Shown here: positions 8,974-15,777 of the stretch, one piece after another
Layout: each line of letters opens with the position of its first letter
How positions within the stretch are numbered: the first letter of the stretch is position 1
The notes under the pieces: generated by a model
Seen by the model: only the letters and a program-made list of their open reading frames with translations
Told to the model about the DNA's origin: nothing
Databases searched by the model: none
From: Marinobacter sp. HL-58
Lineage (GTDB): Bacteria > Pseudomonadota > Gammaproteobacteria > Pseudomonadales > Oleiphilaceae
Length of the DNA: 64,000 nucleotides
Reading direction: 5' to 3'
Assembly: GCF_001314605.1 (NCBI RefSeq)
Contig: NZ_LIHP01000021.1
Span: 1 to 64,000 of the forward strand
Translations under genes and position numbers: made by a program

Positions 8974-9582
8974 TCAAGCCTGGGCTGGTGAATTCACGGA
9001 CGTGTTGAGGGTGTTCAATGCAAATCGCTTACACAGTGTTTCCGCTGCGGCGAAGCCTTCCTGGGGGTCGCTACTCAATGCACTGCGCAGCCAGAAGCCA
9101 TCGATCATTGCTGCCATCTGGCGGGCAGCTTCAGTGGCAGCCTGTTTCGGCAAACGCTGGGCAAAGGAGTACCTCAGGTTGCTGTACAACCTGGCGTTGT
9201 TGATTTGCTGCAGGCGTTGCAGTCCTGGCTCGTGCATGGAGCGGGCCCAGAAGCTGAGCCAGGTTTTTGCTGCCAGGTCAGAGCGCTGGAACTCGGAAAA
9301 GTTGGCTTCCACGATGCATTCCAGACGCTGCTCGGGTGAACCGTCGGTGCGGGCCATACGCTCCCGCAGCTCCTTGCCCAGCTGGTCCAGCAGGTAGCGC
9401 AGCGCGGCCTCGATCAACTGCTGCTTGCCGCCAAAATAGTGGCTGATAATGCCTGATGACATCCCCGCGCGGCGGCTGATGGAGATGATGGTGGTGTTCT
9501 GCAGGCCCAGCTCGGCAATGGACGCCATGGTGGCATCAATCAATTGCTGCTTTCGGGTGTCTTTTACGCCAACAATCGGCAT
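8974..9582 (-). CDS. betI: Choline-responsive TetR-family repressor BetI
   Basis: A 202-residue TetR-type repressor of the bet operon. The N-terminal helix-turn-helix ([15 protein letters not shown] through [18 protein letters not shown]) closely follows BetI, including the [15 protein letters not shown] start that fits the known MPKVGMQPIRRQQLI pattern. That homology decides for ATG 9582; ATG 9597 and a TTG at 9618 lie further upstream, the last inside the operator. First gene of the betIBA operon; autoregulation is expected from the operator at 9603-9622. Confidence 0.93.
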   Translation of the reverse strand: MPIVGVKDTRKQQLIDATMASIAELGLQNTTIISISRRAGMSSGIISHYFGGKQQLIEAALRYLLDQLGKELRERMARTDGSPEQRLECIVEANFSEFQRSDLAAKTWLSFWARSMHEPGLQRLQQINNARLYSNLRYSFAQRLPKQAATEAARQMAAMIDGFWLRSALSSDPQEGFAAAETLCKRFALNTLNTSVNSPAQA

Positions 9583-9602
9583 CGCGCTTCTGTCCATCTT
9601 TG

Positions 9603-9622
9603 TTAATTGAACGTTCAATTAA
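9603..9622. promoter_or_regulatory. BetI operator (20-bp perfect palindrome)
   Basis: TTAATTGAACGTTCAATTAA is a perfect 10+10 palindrome 21 bases upstream of the betI ATG and just downstream of the -10 element. It matches the ATTGAACGTTCAAT-type sites recognised by BetI repressors. Binding here would block transcription start, with choline as the expected inducer. The BetI identity is inferred from position and site type. Confidence 0.8.
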
Positions 9623-9627
9623 AATAA

Positions 9628-9656
9628 AGTGTACAGAAAGTAATCGGCCGGATCAA
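9628..9656 (-). promoter_or_regulatory. sigma70 promoter of betIBA
   Basis: On the minus strand TTGATC (9656-9651) and TACACT (9633-9628) are separated by exactly 17 bases. The predicted start falls inside the BetI palindrome. Confidence 0.7.
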
Positions 9657-9713
9657 CTTGTGAGGGTGTACTCGCTGGCTTACCTGGTGGGCAGGGGAAT
9701 CCGAGATCTAATC

Positions 9714-9738
9714 AAAAAAGCGGCCCGAACAGGGCCGC
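9714..9738 (-). terminator. Intrinsic terminator of the secreted repeat-protein gene
   Basis: Stem GCGGCCC/GGGCCGC (9720-9726 and 9732-9738) with a 5-base loop is followed on the minus strand by six T (9719-9714). It lies 57 bases after the stop of the 141-residue gene. A second hairpin without a T-run (AAGGGGC/GCCCCTT, 9762-9780) sits between them. Confidence 0.85.
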
Positions 9739-9794
9739 CCAAGCAACATGAATACAACACCAAGGGGCATGGAGCCCCTTACGTCAACGCAGTC

Positions 9795-10220
9795 TTACCA
9801 GCTTTCTTCCTCATCATTCTCCTCGGTTTCTTCCTCATAACCGGGCTGACCACCGGCCTGGGTATCGCCAGACTGCTCGCCGCCCATCGTGCCGGACTGG
9901 CCCTGTCCTGTCGTGCCACCCTGTTGGTTGGTGCCAGGCTGGCTTCCGCCTTGCTCGGATGAACCTGATTGAGAGTTGCCTGGTTGAGAATTGCCTGGCT
10001 GGGAGGTGCCTTGCTGAGACGTACCCTGCTGTGATGTCCCCTGTTCCGAATTACCGGGCTGGGAGGTACCGGACTGTGAAGTACCAGGCTGGGTAGTTTG
10101 TTCCGATTGGGTAGAGCCTGAGGTAGAGGGCTGAGCAGACTCGTCGTCAGGGTTGGCATGGGCCAGTGAAGTCGCAAAAAGAAATGCAGAACTCAACAGT
10201 GCAACGCGTTTTAGTGACAT
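9795..10220 (-). CDS. Secreted low-complexity protein with G-[TN]-S-[QE]-x pentapeptide repeats
   Basis: A 141-residue protein with a signal peptide (MSLKRVALLSSAFLFATSLA, cut near AHA-NP). About twelve tandem copies of a five-residue unit follow: GTSQP, GTSQS, GNSEQ, GTSQQ, GSSEQ and similar. The C-terminal tail is acidic (EEETEENDEEESW). The middle is rich in Gly, Ser, Gln and Thr and lacks any globular domain, so it should be disordered in the periplasm or outside the cell. AAGGA precedes the ATG at good spacing, and it has its own intrinsic terminator, so it is likely expressed. I recognise no family; function unknown. Confidence 0.75.
   Translation of the reverse strand: MSLKRVALLSSAFLFATSLAHANPDDESAQPSTSGSTQSEQTTQPGTSQSGTSQPGNSEQGTSQQGTSQQGTSQPGNSQPGNSQSGSSEQGGSQPGTNQQGGTTGQGQSGTMGGEQSGDTQAGGQPGYEEETEENDEEESW
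9900..10095. repeat. Degenerate 15-bp tandem repeat inside the secreted-protein gene
   Basis: About twelve diverged copies of a 15-bp unit encode the pentapeptide G-[TN]-S-[QE]-x. Copies vary mainly at third codon positions and at the second and fifth residues, suggesting expansion followed by drift under selection for the amino-acid pattern. Confidence 0.7.
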
Positions 10221-10371
10221 GGTTTCCTTCCTCGTTTGTCATGAATGCGCGCGCACCATGACAGACAGAAAAACCACTCGTCATTGCCATACAATTAGCG
10301 TTTAATTACAAAGGGTTAAATGCATATAACCTGGACACAAACCGTAGCCGGATGCCTGAAGAATAACCCGG

Positions 10372-10464
10372 TTACAACGCCTCACGGCAGGGGCCTCCCT
10401 GTACCCCTGCCATCGGCGCCTGGATGATGGGCAGGTCGATCCCGAGAAGTGATTGCAGTGTCAT
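10372..10464 (-). pseudogene. 5' remnant of a nitronate monooxygenase gene
   Basis: A 30-codon frame with an ATG at 10464 and a good SD (GGAGAGG) encodes MTLQSLLGIDLPIIQAPMAG and then VQGGPCREAL before TAA. The first 23 residues match the start of nitronate monooxygenases (2-nitropropane dioxygenase family), where IIQAPMAG forms part of the FMN barrel. The rest of the roughly 330-residue enzyme is missing. The break coincides with an inverted repeat, GGCAGGGG (10386-10393) and CCCCTGCC (10404-10411). This is best read as a deletion relic, although a short peptide could still be made. It lies just after ahpF. Confidence 0.7.
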
Positions 10465-10505
10465 ATCCGTATCCTCTCCAATCACGGTTTCCGGGGTTAA
10501 GGGGG

Positions 10506-12092
10506 TCAGGCGGCCTGATCGTCCTCATCTTCGGCCGAGTTGCGGATCAGGAAGTCGAACGCACTCAGTGCAGCCTTGGAGCCTTCACCCATGGAAATCA
10601 CGATCTGCTTGTAGGGCACAGTGGTGGCATCGCCCGCCGCAAAAACGCCGGGAATGGACGTTTCGTTACGGTCGTTGACGATGATCTCGCCATGCTGACT
10701 CAGCTCGATATCACCCTTCAGCCACTCGGTGTTCGGCACCAGGCCAATCTGGACAAACACACCTTCCAGCGACACGTGATGGCTCTCACCGGTGTTACGG
10801 TCAGTATACTGCAGGCCGTTGACCTTGCCATTCTCACCGGTGATTTCGGTGGTCTGCCCGGAGGTAATGATTTCCACGTTGTTCAGGCTGCGCAGTTTCT
10901 TCTGCAGCACCTCATCGGCACGCATTTGTGCGCCGAACTCGATCAGTGTCACGTGGCCGACAATACCGGCCAGGTCGATGGCCGCTTCCACACCGGAGTT
11001 GCCGCCACCGATCACCGCCACCCGCTTGCCCTTGAACAATGGGCCGTCACAGTGGGGGCAATAGGCCACGCCCTTGTTGCGGTATTCCTCTTCGCCGGGC
11101 ACGCCCATCTGGCGCCAGCGGGCACCGGTGGAAAGAACCACTGTGCGGGCTTTCAGAGACGCGCCATTGGCCAGGCGAACCTCGTGCAGGCCACCCCTGC
11201 GGGCCGCCGGAATCAGCTTTTCCGCACGCTGCAGGTTCATGATGTCCACGTCGTACTCTTTTACGTGCTGCTCCATGGCCGAGACCAGTTTCGGGCCTTC
11301 TGTGTAGGGCACGGAAATCAGGTTCTCGATGCCCATGGTGTCCGCCACCTGGCCACCGAAGCGCTCGGCAGCAATACCGGTGGAGATACCCTTACGGGCA
11401 GCATAGATGGCTGCCGAGGAACCGGCGGGGCCACCACCAATGACGAGCACCTCGAACGGATCCTTGTGCCTGAGCTTTTCTGCTTCGCGGGCATCGGAGT
11501 TGGTGTCCAGTTTGGCGACGATCTCTTCCAGCGTCATTCGACCCTGGCCAAAGTTCTCGCCGTTGAGGTAAACGCTGGGCACGGCCATCACTTCGCGCTT
11601 TTCGACTTCGTCCTGGAACAGGGCGCCATCAATAGACGTGTGCCTGATCTTCGGGTTGAGCACGCTCATCAGGTTCAGGGCCTGCACCACGTCCGGGCAG
11701 TTCTGGCACGACAGGGAGAAATAGGTCTCGAATTCAAATTCGCCGTCCAGGGACTGAACCTGCTCGATCACTTCCTGGCTCGCCTTCGAGGGGTGGCCAC
11801 CCACCTGCAACAGCGCCAGCACCAGTGACGTGAACTCGTGGCCCATGGGAATGCCGGCAAACCGCACGCCAATGTCTGTGCCCACACGGTTGATAGCAAA
11901 AGACGGGCGGCGGACGTCGGGATCTTCTTCCGTGCGCAGGCTGATTTTCTCTGACATGGGCTCCAGCTCGTCCAGCAGCTGCTTCAGCTCTTGGGACTTT
12001 TTGCTGTCGTCATAGGCCGCAACCAGCTCGATCGGTTGCTGCAGCTTTTCCATGTAGGCTTTCAATTGCTCCTTGATACTGGCATCCAACAT
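10506..12092 (-). CDS. ahpF: Alkyl hydroperoxide reductase subunit F
   Basis: A 528-residue NADH-dependent flavoprotein disulfide reductase that recycles AhpC. The N-terminal double-thioredoxin domain has its active CxxC in [11 protein letters not shown] (about residues 128-131). A FAD fold ([19 protein letters not shown]), the thioredoxin-reductase-type [14 protein letters not shown] dithiol and an NADH fold ([18 protein letters not shown]) follow in order. Length and motif order match E. coli AhpF. The ATG has AGAGGGGAAG upstream. It is downstream of ahpC, but an intervening terminator and its own OxyR-like site suggest separate transcription. Confidence 0.95.
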   Translation of the reverse strand: MLDASIKEQLKAYMEKLQQPIELVAAYDDSKKSQELKQLLDELEPMSEKISLRTEEDPDVRRPSFAINRVGTDIGVRFAGIPMGHEFTSLVLALLQVGGHPSKASQEVIEQVQSLDGEFEFETYFSLSCQNCPDVVQALNLMSVLNPKIRHTSIDGALFQDEVEKREVMAVPSVYLNGENFGQGRMTLEEIVAKLDTNSDAREAEKLRHKDPFEVLVIGGGPAGSSAAIYAARKGISTGIAAERFGGQVADTMGIENLISVPYTEGPKLVSAMEQHVKEYDVDIMNLQRAEKLIPAARRGGLHEVRLANGASLKARTVVLSTGARWRQMGVPGEEEYRNKGVAYCPHCDGPLFKGKRVAVIGGGNSGVEAAIDLAGIVGHVTLIEFGAQMRADEVLQKKLRSLNNVEIITSGQTTEITGENGKVNGLQYTDRNTGESHHVSLEGVFVQIGLVPNTEWLKGDIELSQHGEIIVNDRNETSIPGVFAAGDATTVPYKQIVISMGEGSKAALSAFDFLIRNSAEDEDDQAA

Positions 12093-12218
12093 GCGTTTTC
12101 TTCCCCTCTGAATATTGTGAAACTGAATGTGCAGACTAAGTCTGAGTCATAAATCGAATAGGTGGGAACGATACGGCCCGGCCAGGCAGAGCTCAAATTA
12201 ATTGATCCAAAGTATTTG

Positions 12219-12233
12219 ATAGGCCATTGCTAT
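12219..12233. promoter_or_regulatory. OxyR-like site upstream of ahpF
   Basis: ATAG-N7-CTAT (12219-12222 and 12230-12233) with an extra G on the left gives GATAGgccattgCTAT, the OxyR half-operator pattern. It is about 127 bases upstream of the ahpF ATG. Only one dyad is clear. Confidence 0.55.
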
Positions 12234-12261
12234 TCTATGCGCCAAATCAATCACATAGACA

Positions 12262-12285
12262 CGAAGAAGGCCCGCAAAGCGGGCC
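12262..12285 (-). terminator. Intrinsic terminator of ahpC
   Basis: Stem GGCCCGC/GCGGGCC (12269-12275 and 12279-12285) with an AAA loop, 29 bases after the ahpC stop, followed on the minus strand by TTCTTCGTGT. The T-run is imperfect. Confidence 0.65.
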
Positions 12286-12314
12286 CTCTTACAGGTTTCA
12301 CTGGTGCCGAAACC

Positions 12315-12878
12315 TTAGATCTTGCCGACCAAGTCCAGTGACGGAGCCAGAGTCTCTTCGCCTTCTTTCCACTTGGCCGGGCATACTTCGCCGGGATGGT
12401 TACGAACATACTGTGCGGCTTTTACCTTACGCATCAGGTCGTCCGCGTCGCGGCCGATACCTTCGGCGGTGATTTCCATCGCCTGGATAACGCCATCCGG
12501 ATCGATCAGGAAAGTAGCACGGTCTGCCAGGCCCTGGCCTTCACGCATTACACCGAAGTTGTTGGTGATGGTGCCGGTCTGGTCGCCAACCATGAAATAG
12601 TTGATCTTGCCGATGGTCTCGGAGCTGTCGTGCCATGCCTTGTGGGTGAAGTGTGTGTCGGTGGACACAGAGAATACTTCCACACCCAGCTTCTGGAGCT
12701 CTTCGTACTTGTCTGCCACGTCGCCCAGCTCGGTCGGGCACACAAAGGTGAAATCAGCCGGGTAAAAGAAAAATACTGCCCACTTACCTTTTACATCGGC
12801 TTCGGAAATTTCAACAAACTCGCCCTGCTTGAAGGCGGTTGCGTTGAACGGCTTAATTTCGCTGTTAATCATACCCAT
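12315..12878 (-). CDS. ahpC: Alkyl hydroperoxide reductase subunit C (2-Cys peroxiredoxin)
   Basis: A 187-residue typical 2-Cys peroxiredoxin that reduces H2O2, organic peroxides and peroxynitrite. The peroxidatic Cys47 lies in [14 protein letters not shown] and the resolving Cys near residue 166 in [10 protein letters not shown]. The start at 12878 ([11 protein letters not shown]) fits the family; longer frames add 17 unrelated residues. GGAG lies eight to nine bases before the ATG. AhpF is the cognate reductase. An OxyR-like dyad about 100 bases upstream suggests induction by peroxide. Confidence 0.96.
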   Translation of the reverse strand: MGMINSEIKPFNATAFKQGEFVEISEADVKGKWAVFFFYPADFTFVCPTELGDVADKYEELQKLGVEVFSVSTDTHFTHKAWHDSSETIGKINYFMVGDQTGTITNNFGVMREGQGLADRATFLIDPDGVIQAMEITAEGIGRDADDLMRKVKAAQYVRNHPGEVCPAKWKEGEETLAPSLDLVGKI

Positions 12879-12980
12879 ACGAGAATTCTCCAGTTGGTTA
12901 ATGTTGGCAATGGCTAACTTGGGCCGCACAAACTACTGGTGCGACCAGAAACATTCAAATTGATTGTTTTTAATTATTCG

Positions 12981-12995
12981 ATAGGAAACTGCTAT
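12981..12995. promoter_or_regulatory. OxyR-like site upstream of ahpC
   Basis: GATAGgaaactgCTAT (ATAG 12981-12984, CTAT 12992-12995) has the same ATAG-N7-CTAT geometry as the site before ahpF and sits 103 bases upstream of the ahpC start in an AT-rich promoter region. Confidence 0.6.
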
Positions 12996-13062
12996 TTTAT
13001 TTTCGGGGCCTGGACGCACTGCGCAAACAGGCGTCCGGAGGGTTCGCTCCCGAGGCTGCGGA

Positions 13063-14010
13063 TCAGGCCGTCAGAAGCTCCAGGAAATAACTGTATAACC
13101 CGATACCAATCAATACGTTGAAGGGGAAGGTTACGCCCAGAGACGCCAGCATGGCCAGCCCGATGTCTGCCTCGGGGATAGCATGCCTCACGGCGACCGG
13201 CGCTGCAATATAGGAAGCGCTGGCGGTGAGAGCGCCGAGGATGACTATGGTACCCGGCTCCAGCCCCAACCACAGGCCTGTGGCCAGCCCCGGCAGGGAA
13301 AGGATCGGCGGCATGCAGAGGGCAAATGCAATCAGCCGCCAATGGCGGAGCTGGATCTTGCGCAGGGTTTCTGCGGCAACCAGCCCCATTTCCAGCAGGA
13401 ACAGGGAGAGTACCAGTGAAAACGCACCCGTCAGCGGCGCCGTAACCCCATCACCCTGGTCGGGCCCGTAGAGAATGCCGATAACCACGCCCCCGACCAG
13501 CAACACCACACTGCGGTTGGTCAGGGTTTCCTGCCACAGGGGTGTGCCGGTACTGCTTGTCTGGGCCGTTCCCTGAGTGTATCGCCGATACAGCCAGAGC
13601 CCGGTCAGAATCGCCGGTAATTCCAGCAGTACCAGGTAAAGGGTTACCTGCCCGCCAGTGTCCAAACCCCGGGATTCCACCCAGGCCAGTGCCACGGCGA
13701 AGGTACCGGCGCTGACGGAGCCATAATGGGCGCAGAAACTGGCGGCATCCGCCACGTTCAGGCGAACCAGATGCCGGAGCATCGGAAACAGTATCAGGGG
13801 AATGGCAAAGCCCAGCGCCATGATCGCCAGCACTTCGGCCACCAGCCCCCAGTGCAGATTGCCGTGCAGGGCCATGCCGCCCTTGAGGCCGATGGTCAGC
13901 ATCAGCAGGAGGCTGAGAATATCGTAAGCGGCTTTGGGGATAGTCAGGTCCGAGCGCAGGGTTCCCGCTATGACGCCAAGCAGGAAGAACATCACGATGA
14001 TGTCTGGCAT
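13063..14010 (-). CDS. SbtA-family sodium-dependent bicarbonate permease
   Basis: A 315-residue inner-membrane protein with about ten helices in two inverted halves. The segments LTIGLKGGMAL, AASFCAHYGSVSAGTFAVALAWVE and LGALTASASYIAAPVAVRHAIPEA correspond to the SbtA (PF05982, formerly DUF897) bicarbonate-binding loops. Cyanobacterial SbtA imports bicarbonate with sodium; in heterotrophs the role may be anaplerotic carbon supply or pH control. Start ATG 14010 has GGAG ten bases upstream. No SbtB-type PII gene is adjacent; a DUF7352-like gene takes that place. An intrinsic terminator ends three bases before the SD. Confidence 0.82.
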   Translation of the reverse strand: MPDIIVMFFLLGVIAGTLRSDLTIPKAAYDILSLLLMLTIGLKGGMALHGNLHWGLVAEVLAIMALGFAIPLILFPMLRHLVRLNVADAASFCAHYGSVSAGTFAVALAWVESRGLDTGGQVTLYLVLLELPAILTGLWLYRRYTQGTAQTSSTGTPLWQETLTNRSVVLLVGGVVIGILYGPDQGDGVTAPLTGAFSLVLSLFLLEMGLVAAETLRKIQLRHWRLIAFALCMPPILSLPGLATGLWLGLEPGTIVILGALTASASYIAAPVAVRHAIPEADIGLAMLASLGVTFPFNVLIGIGLYSYFLELLTA

Positions 14011-14027
14011 GAATCCGAAACTCCAAT

Positions 14028-14051
14028 AAAAAAGGGGCCCCGCAGGGCCCC
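14028..14051 (-). terminator. Intrinsic terminator between the DUF7352-like gene and sbtA-like gene
   Basis: Stem GGGGCCC/GGGCCCC (14034-14040 and 14045-14051) with a 4-base loop and six T (14033-14028) on the minus strand. It begins 17 bases after the upstream stop. Its T-run ends three bases before the SD of the permease gene. Confidence 0.88.
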
Positions 14052-14068
14052 CGAAAAGCTGGTGCCTG

Positions 14069-14431
14069 TCAGGCAGTCCCCACCTGCTGTCTGGCTGAAT
14101 GAAACAGAATCCCGTTGGTCTGCCGGTTCGGCGCAACCACTTCGCCCGCTGGTACTTCAGCCACCTCAAAGACATGGTAAGCCTCAGGGCCGAACGGGTC
14201 GAGTGCGGTATCCAGATACTGGTAGCTGACAGGTACCGGGTCGCCCGAGTACACCACGACAAATTGACGCTCTACCACCGGAATGGTGACGTTCAGTGGC
14301 TGTTCCACCCACAGGAAGACACCCTTCTGGGGCACGACGTATTCGCAGCGAACCACGCGGTATCCTTCCCGTAGCTTCAGCGTATTGGCTTCTTTGCCGC
14401 ATTCAAGGCGGAATTTGTGGATCGTTTTCAT
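14069..14431 (-). CDS. DUF7352-like small protein
   Basis: A 120-residue soluble protein starting MKTIHKFRLECGKEANTLKL. The N-terminal 80 residues resemble the small beta-rich DUF7352 family (MKTIHKF start, then a CLW/VFLW strand), which has no known function. A C-terminal extension, GEVVAPNRQTNGILFHSARQ, is not part of that pattern as I know it. AAGGAG precedes ATG 14431 by nine bases; the longer open frame upstream has no homology. It lies between an NhaR-like regulator and the SbtA-type permease, all on the minus strand, so a role with that transporter is possible but unproven. Confidence 0.65.
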   Translation of the reverse strand: MKTIHKFRLECGKEANTLKLREGYRVVRCEYVVPQKGVFLWVEQPLNVTIPVVERQFVVVYSGDPVPVSYQYLDTALDPFGPEAYHVFEVAEVPAGEVVAPNRQTNGILFHSARQQVGTA

Positions 14432-14507
14432 GGCCGGTTCTCCTTCTGAAGGACTCCCTGCCATCATCCACAAACAATCATTCGGAAGGAATGTCGTTTT
14501 TTCTGGT

Positions 14508-15425
14508 TTATAGTTCGTTTTTTTCGATCTTATCATCCAGTTCAGGACGTTCCCGCAATAACTCGGTCACCGCGGCATTATGGCTGCCCCTGGCACGGGT
14601 CACCCCGTACAGGGTGTCCCTGACCTCGTGGATACTGGCCACATGCACCACCTGGTACTGGCGGCACACCTCATCACGGATTGCCGTGGGTGCGGCGAAG
14701 TATCCCAGCCCTTCCCGCCCGAATACCTTGATCAGGGCACTGTCGTCCACTTCCGCCACCACTTTCACCCGGATGTTCTGGCTGGAGAACCAGTTCATCA
14801 GGGCGCTGATATACGGGGCATCAAGAGAGGTTGCCAGAAAGGGTTGCCGGTCAAGACTGGCGGGAAAATCCGCTGACAAGGTCGCCGCCAGTGCCGGCGC
14901 CGCGAACAGCGACATGGAAGAGCTCGCCAGCCGATGGCTGCGAAAATGGCCGGCCTCACCTGATGAAGGTTGCCGGTCAGTCAGTACGATATCGAGTTCA
15001 CGCTGGCCAAGGCGTTTCAGCAGTTCGGTGGTATCGCCGGAGCGGCAGCTCAGTCGCACCTCACGGGAGAGAGACAGCGCAGGCGCCGTCAGATGATACG
15101 CAATCAGTTTGTGGATCGAGGCAGCAATGCCGACAGACAGGCTCAGGGGTCTGTTTTCCGGTGGTTGCCGGAGCACGTCCGTCAGCGCCTGGGCGGTCTG
15201 GAACATGTCGTCGGCGTAGCTGAACACCGTCTGGCCAAAGTCCGTCAGTTGCAGCGCCCGGTTGGCGCGCCGGAAAAGGGCATTGCCCAGGGCGGATTCA
15301 AAGGTCGCAAGCTGGCCACTGAGGGTCTGTGGTGTCAGGTCCAGGCTTTCTGCTGCCTTCACAATGGAGCCGTCACGGGCAATCACCCAGAAGTAATAGA
15401 GGTGGCGAAGGTTCAGATTATCCAT
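14508..15425 (-). CDS. LysR-family transcriptional regulator, NhaR-like
   Basis: A 305-residue LysR regulator. The N-terminal winged helix NLRHLYYFWVIARDGSIVKAA and LTPQTLSGQLATFE closely follow NhaR (NYNHLYYFWMVAKEGSIARAA, LTPQTISGQ), the sodium-responsive activator of nhaA in enterobacteria. The C-terminal effector domain (about 90-295) is periplasmic-binding-protein-like. It is not next to an nhaA gene; the nearest downstream transporter is the SbtA-type permease, itself usually sodium-coupled, and nhaB is 10 kb away. The SD is weak. A 36-residue ORF ends eight bases upstream. Confidence 0.82.
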   Translation of the reverse strand: MDNLNLRHLYYFWVIARDGSIVKAAESLDLTPQTLSGQLATFESALGNALFRRANRALQLTDFGQTVFSYADDMFQTAQALTDVLRQPPENRPLSLSVGIAASIHKLIAYHLTAPALSLSREVRLSCRSGDTTELLKRLGQRELDIVLTDRQPSSGEAGHFRSHRLASSSMSLFAAPALAATLSADFPASLDRQPFLATSLDAPYISALMNWFSSQNIRVKVVAEVDDSALIKVFGREGLGYFAAPTAIRDEVCRQYQVVHVASIHEVRDTLYGVTRARGSHNAAVTELLRERPELDDKIEKNEL

Positions 15426-15433
15426 GGCTGACG

Positions 15434-15544
15434 TTACTCACTGTTTGACCGGCGGCCCCAATCATACTGAAGCAAAGCCCGCTCCGCACTGGGCCCTATA
15501 GTAAGAATGGAACAGATTGCGAGTGTCAGTAGGTGCTTTTTCAT
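15434..15544 (-). CDS. Small putative exported peptide (36 aa) upstream of the LysR gene
   Basis: A short frame with a very strong SD (AGGAGGACG, six to seven bases before ATG 15544) encodes MKKHLLTLAICSILTIGPSA followed by ERALLQYDWGRRSNSE. The basic start and hydrophobic core look like a signal peptide with a possible cut after PSA or ERA, leaving a peptide of about 13-16 residues. It stops eight bases before the LysR ATG. The SD lies in one arm of a hairpin. No family is recognised. It may be a leader peptide coupling LysR translation, a secreted peptide, or a truncated remnant. Confidence 0.5.
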   Translation of the reverse strand: MKKHLLTLAICSILTIGPSAERALLQYDWGRRSNSE

Positions 15545-15550
15545 GGTTAC

Positions 15551-15595
15551 GTCCTCCTGTTTTTACCCTTTTCGGGTGGCTTTCATCAGGAGGAC
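15551..15595 (-). promoter_or_regulatory. Hairpin that would mask the SD of the 36-aa ORF
   Basis: GTCCTCCTG (15551-15559) and CAGGAGGAC (15587-15595) are perfectly complementary, and an inner ACCC/GGGT pair (15565-15568, 15574-15577) extends the stem. In the minus-strand RNA the 3' arm contains the AGGAGGAC SD, so folding would block ribosome entry. There is no T-run, so it is not an ordinary terminator. The remaining 15596-15777 holds nothing else I can identify; it presumably includes the promoter. Confidence 0.6.
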
Positions 15596-15777
15596 GGTTG
15601 GGCAAAGTATTTATTCCGCCATGTGTTCAATTTTCCAGACTGCTGCGCATATGTCCGGACGTTACTTCCTTCCCAAAGGAGGTTTCGTAACCGGTAAACA
15701 CTGCGCCACACTTATCAACATCTCGTCACAATGTAGCCGCAGCGTCGATCCTCCGCCTTACTCAACGATACTCACCT

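Noticed and set aside
9600..9962. 120-codon plus-strand frame with a hydrophobic stretch
   Set aside because: It crosses the betI operator, an intrinsic terminator and the secreted-protein gene; the hydrophobicity arises from antisense reading of the repeat.
9900..10095. Short tandem repeats that might suggest a CRISPR array
   Set aside because: The units are contiguous 15-bp in-frame codon repeats without spacers.
10449..11828. 459-codon plus-strand frame across ahpF
   Set aside because: Antisense to ahpF, no domain recognised, no SD.
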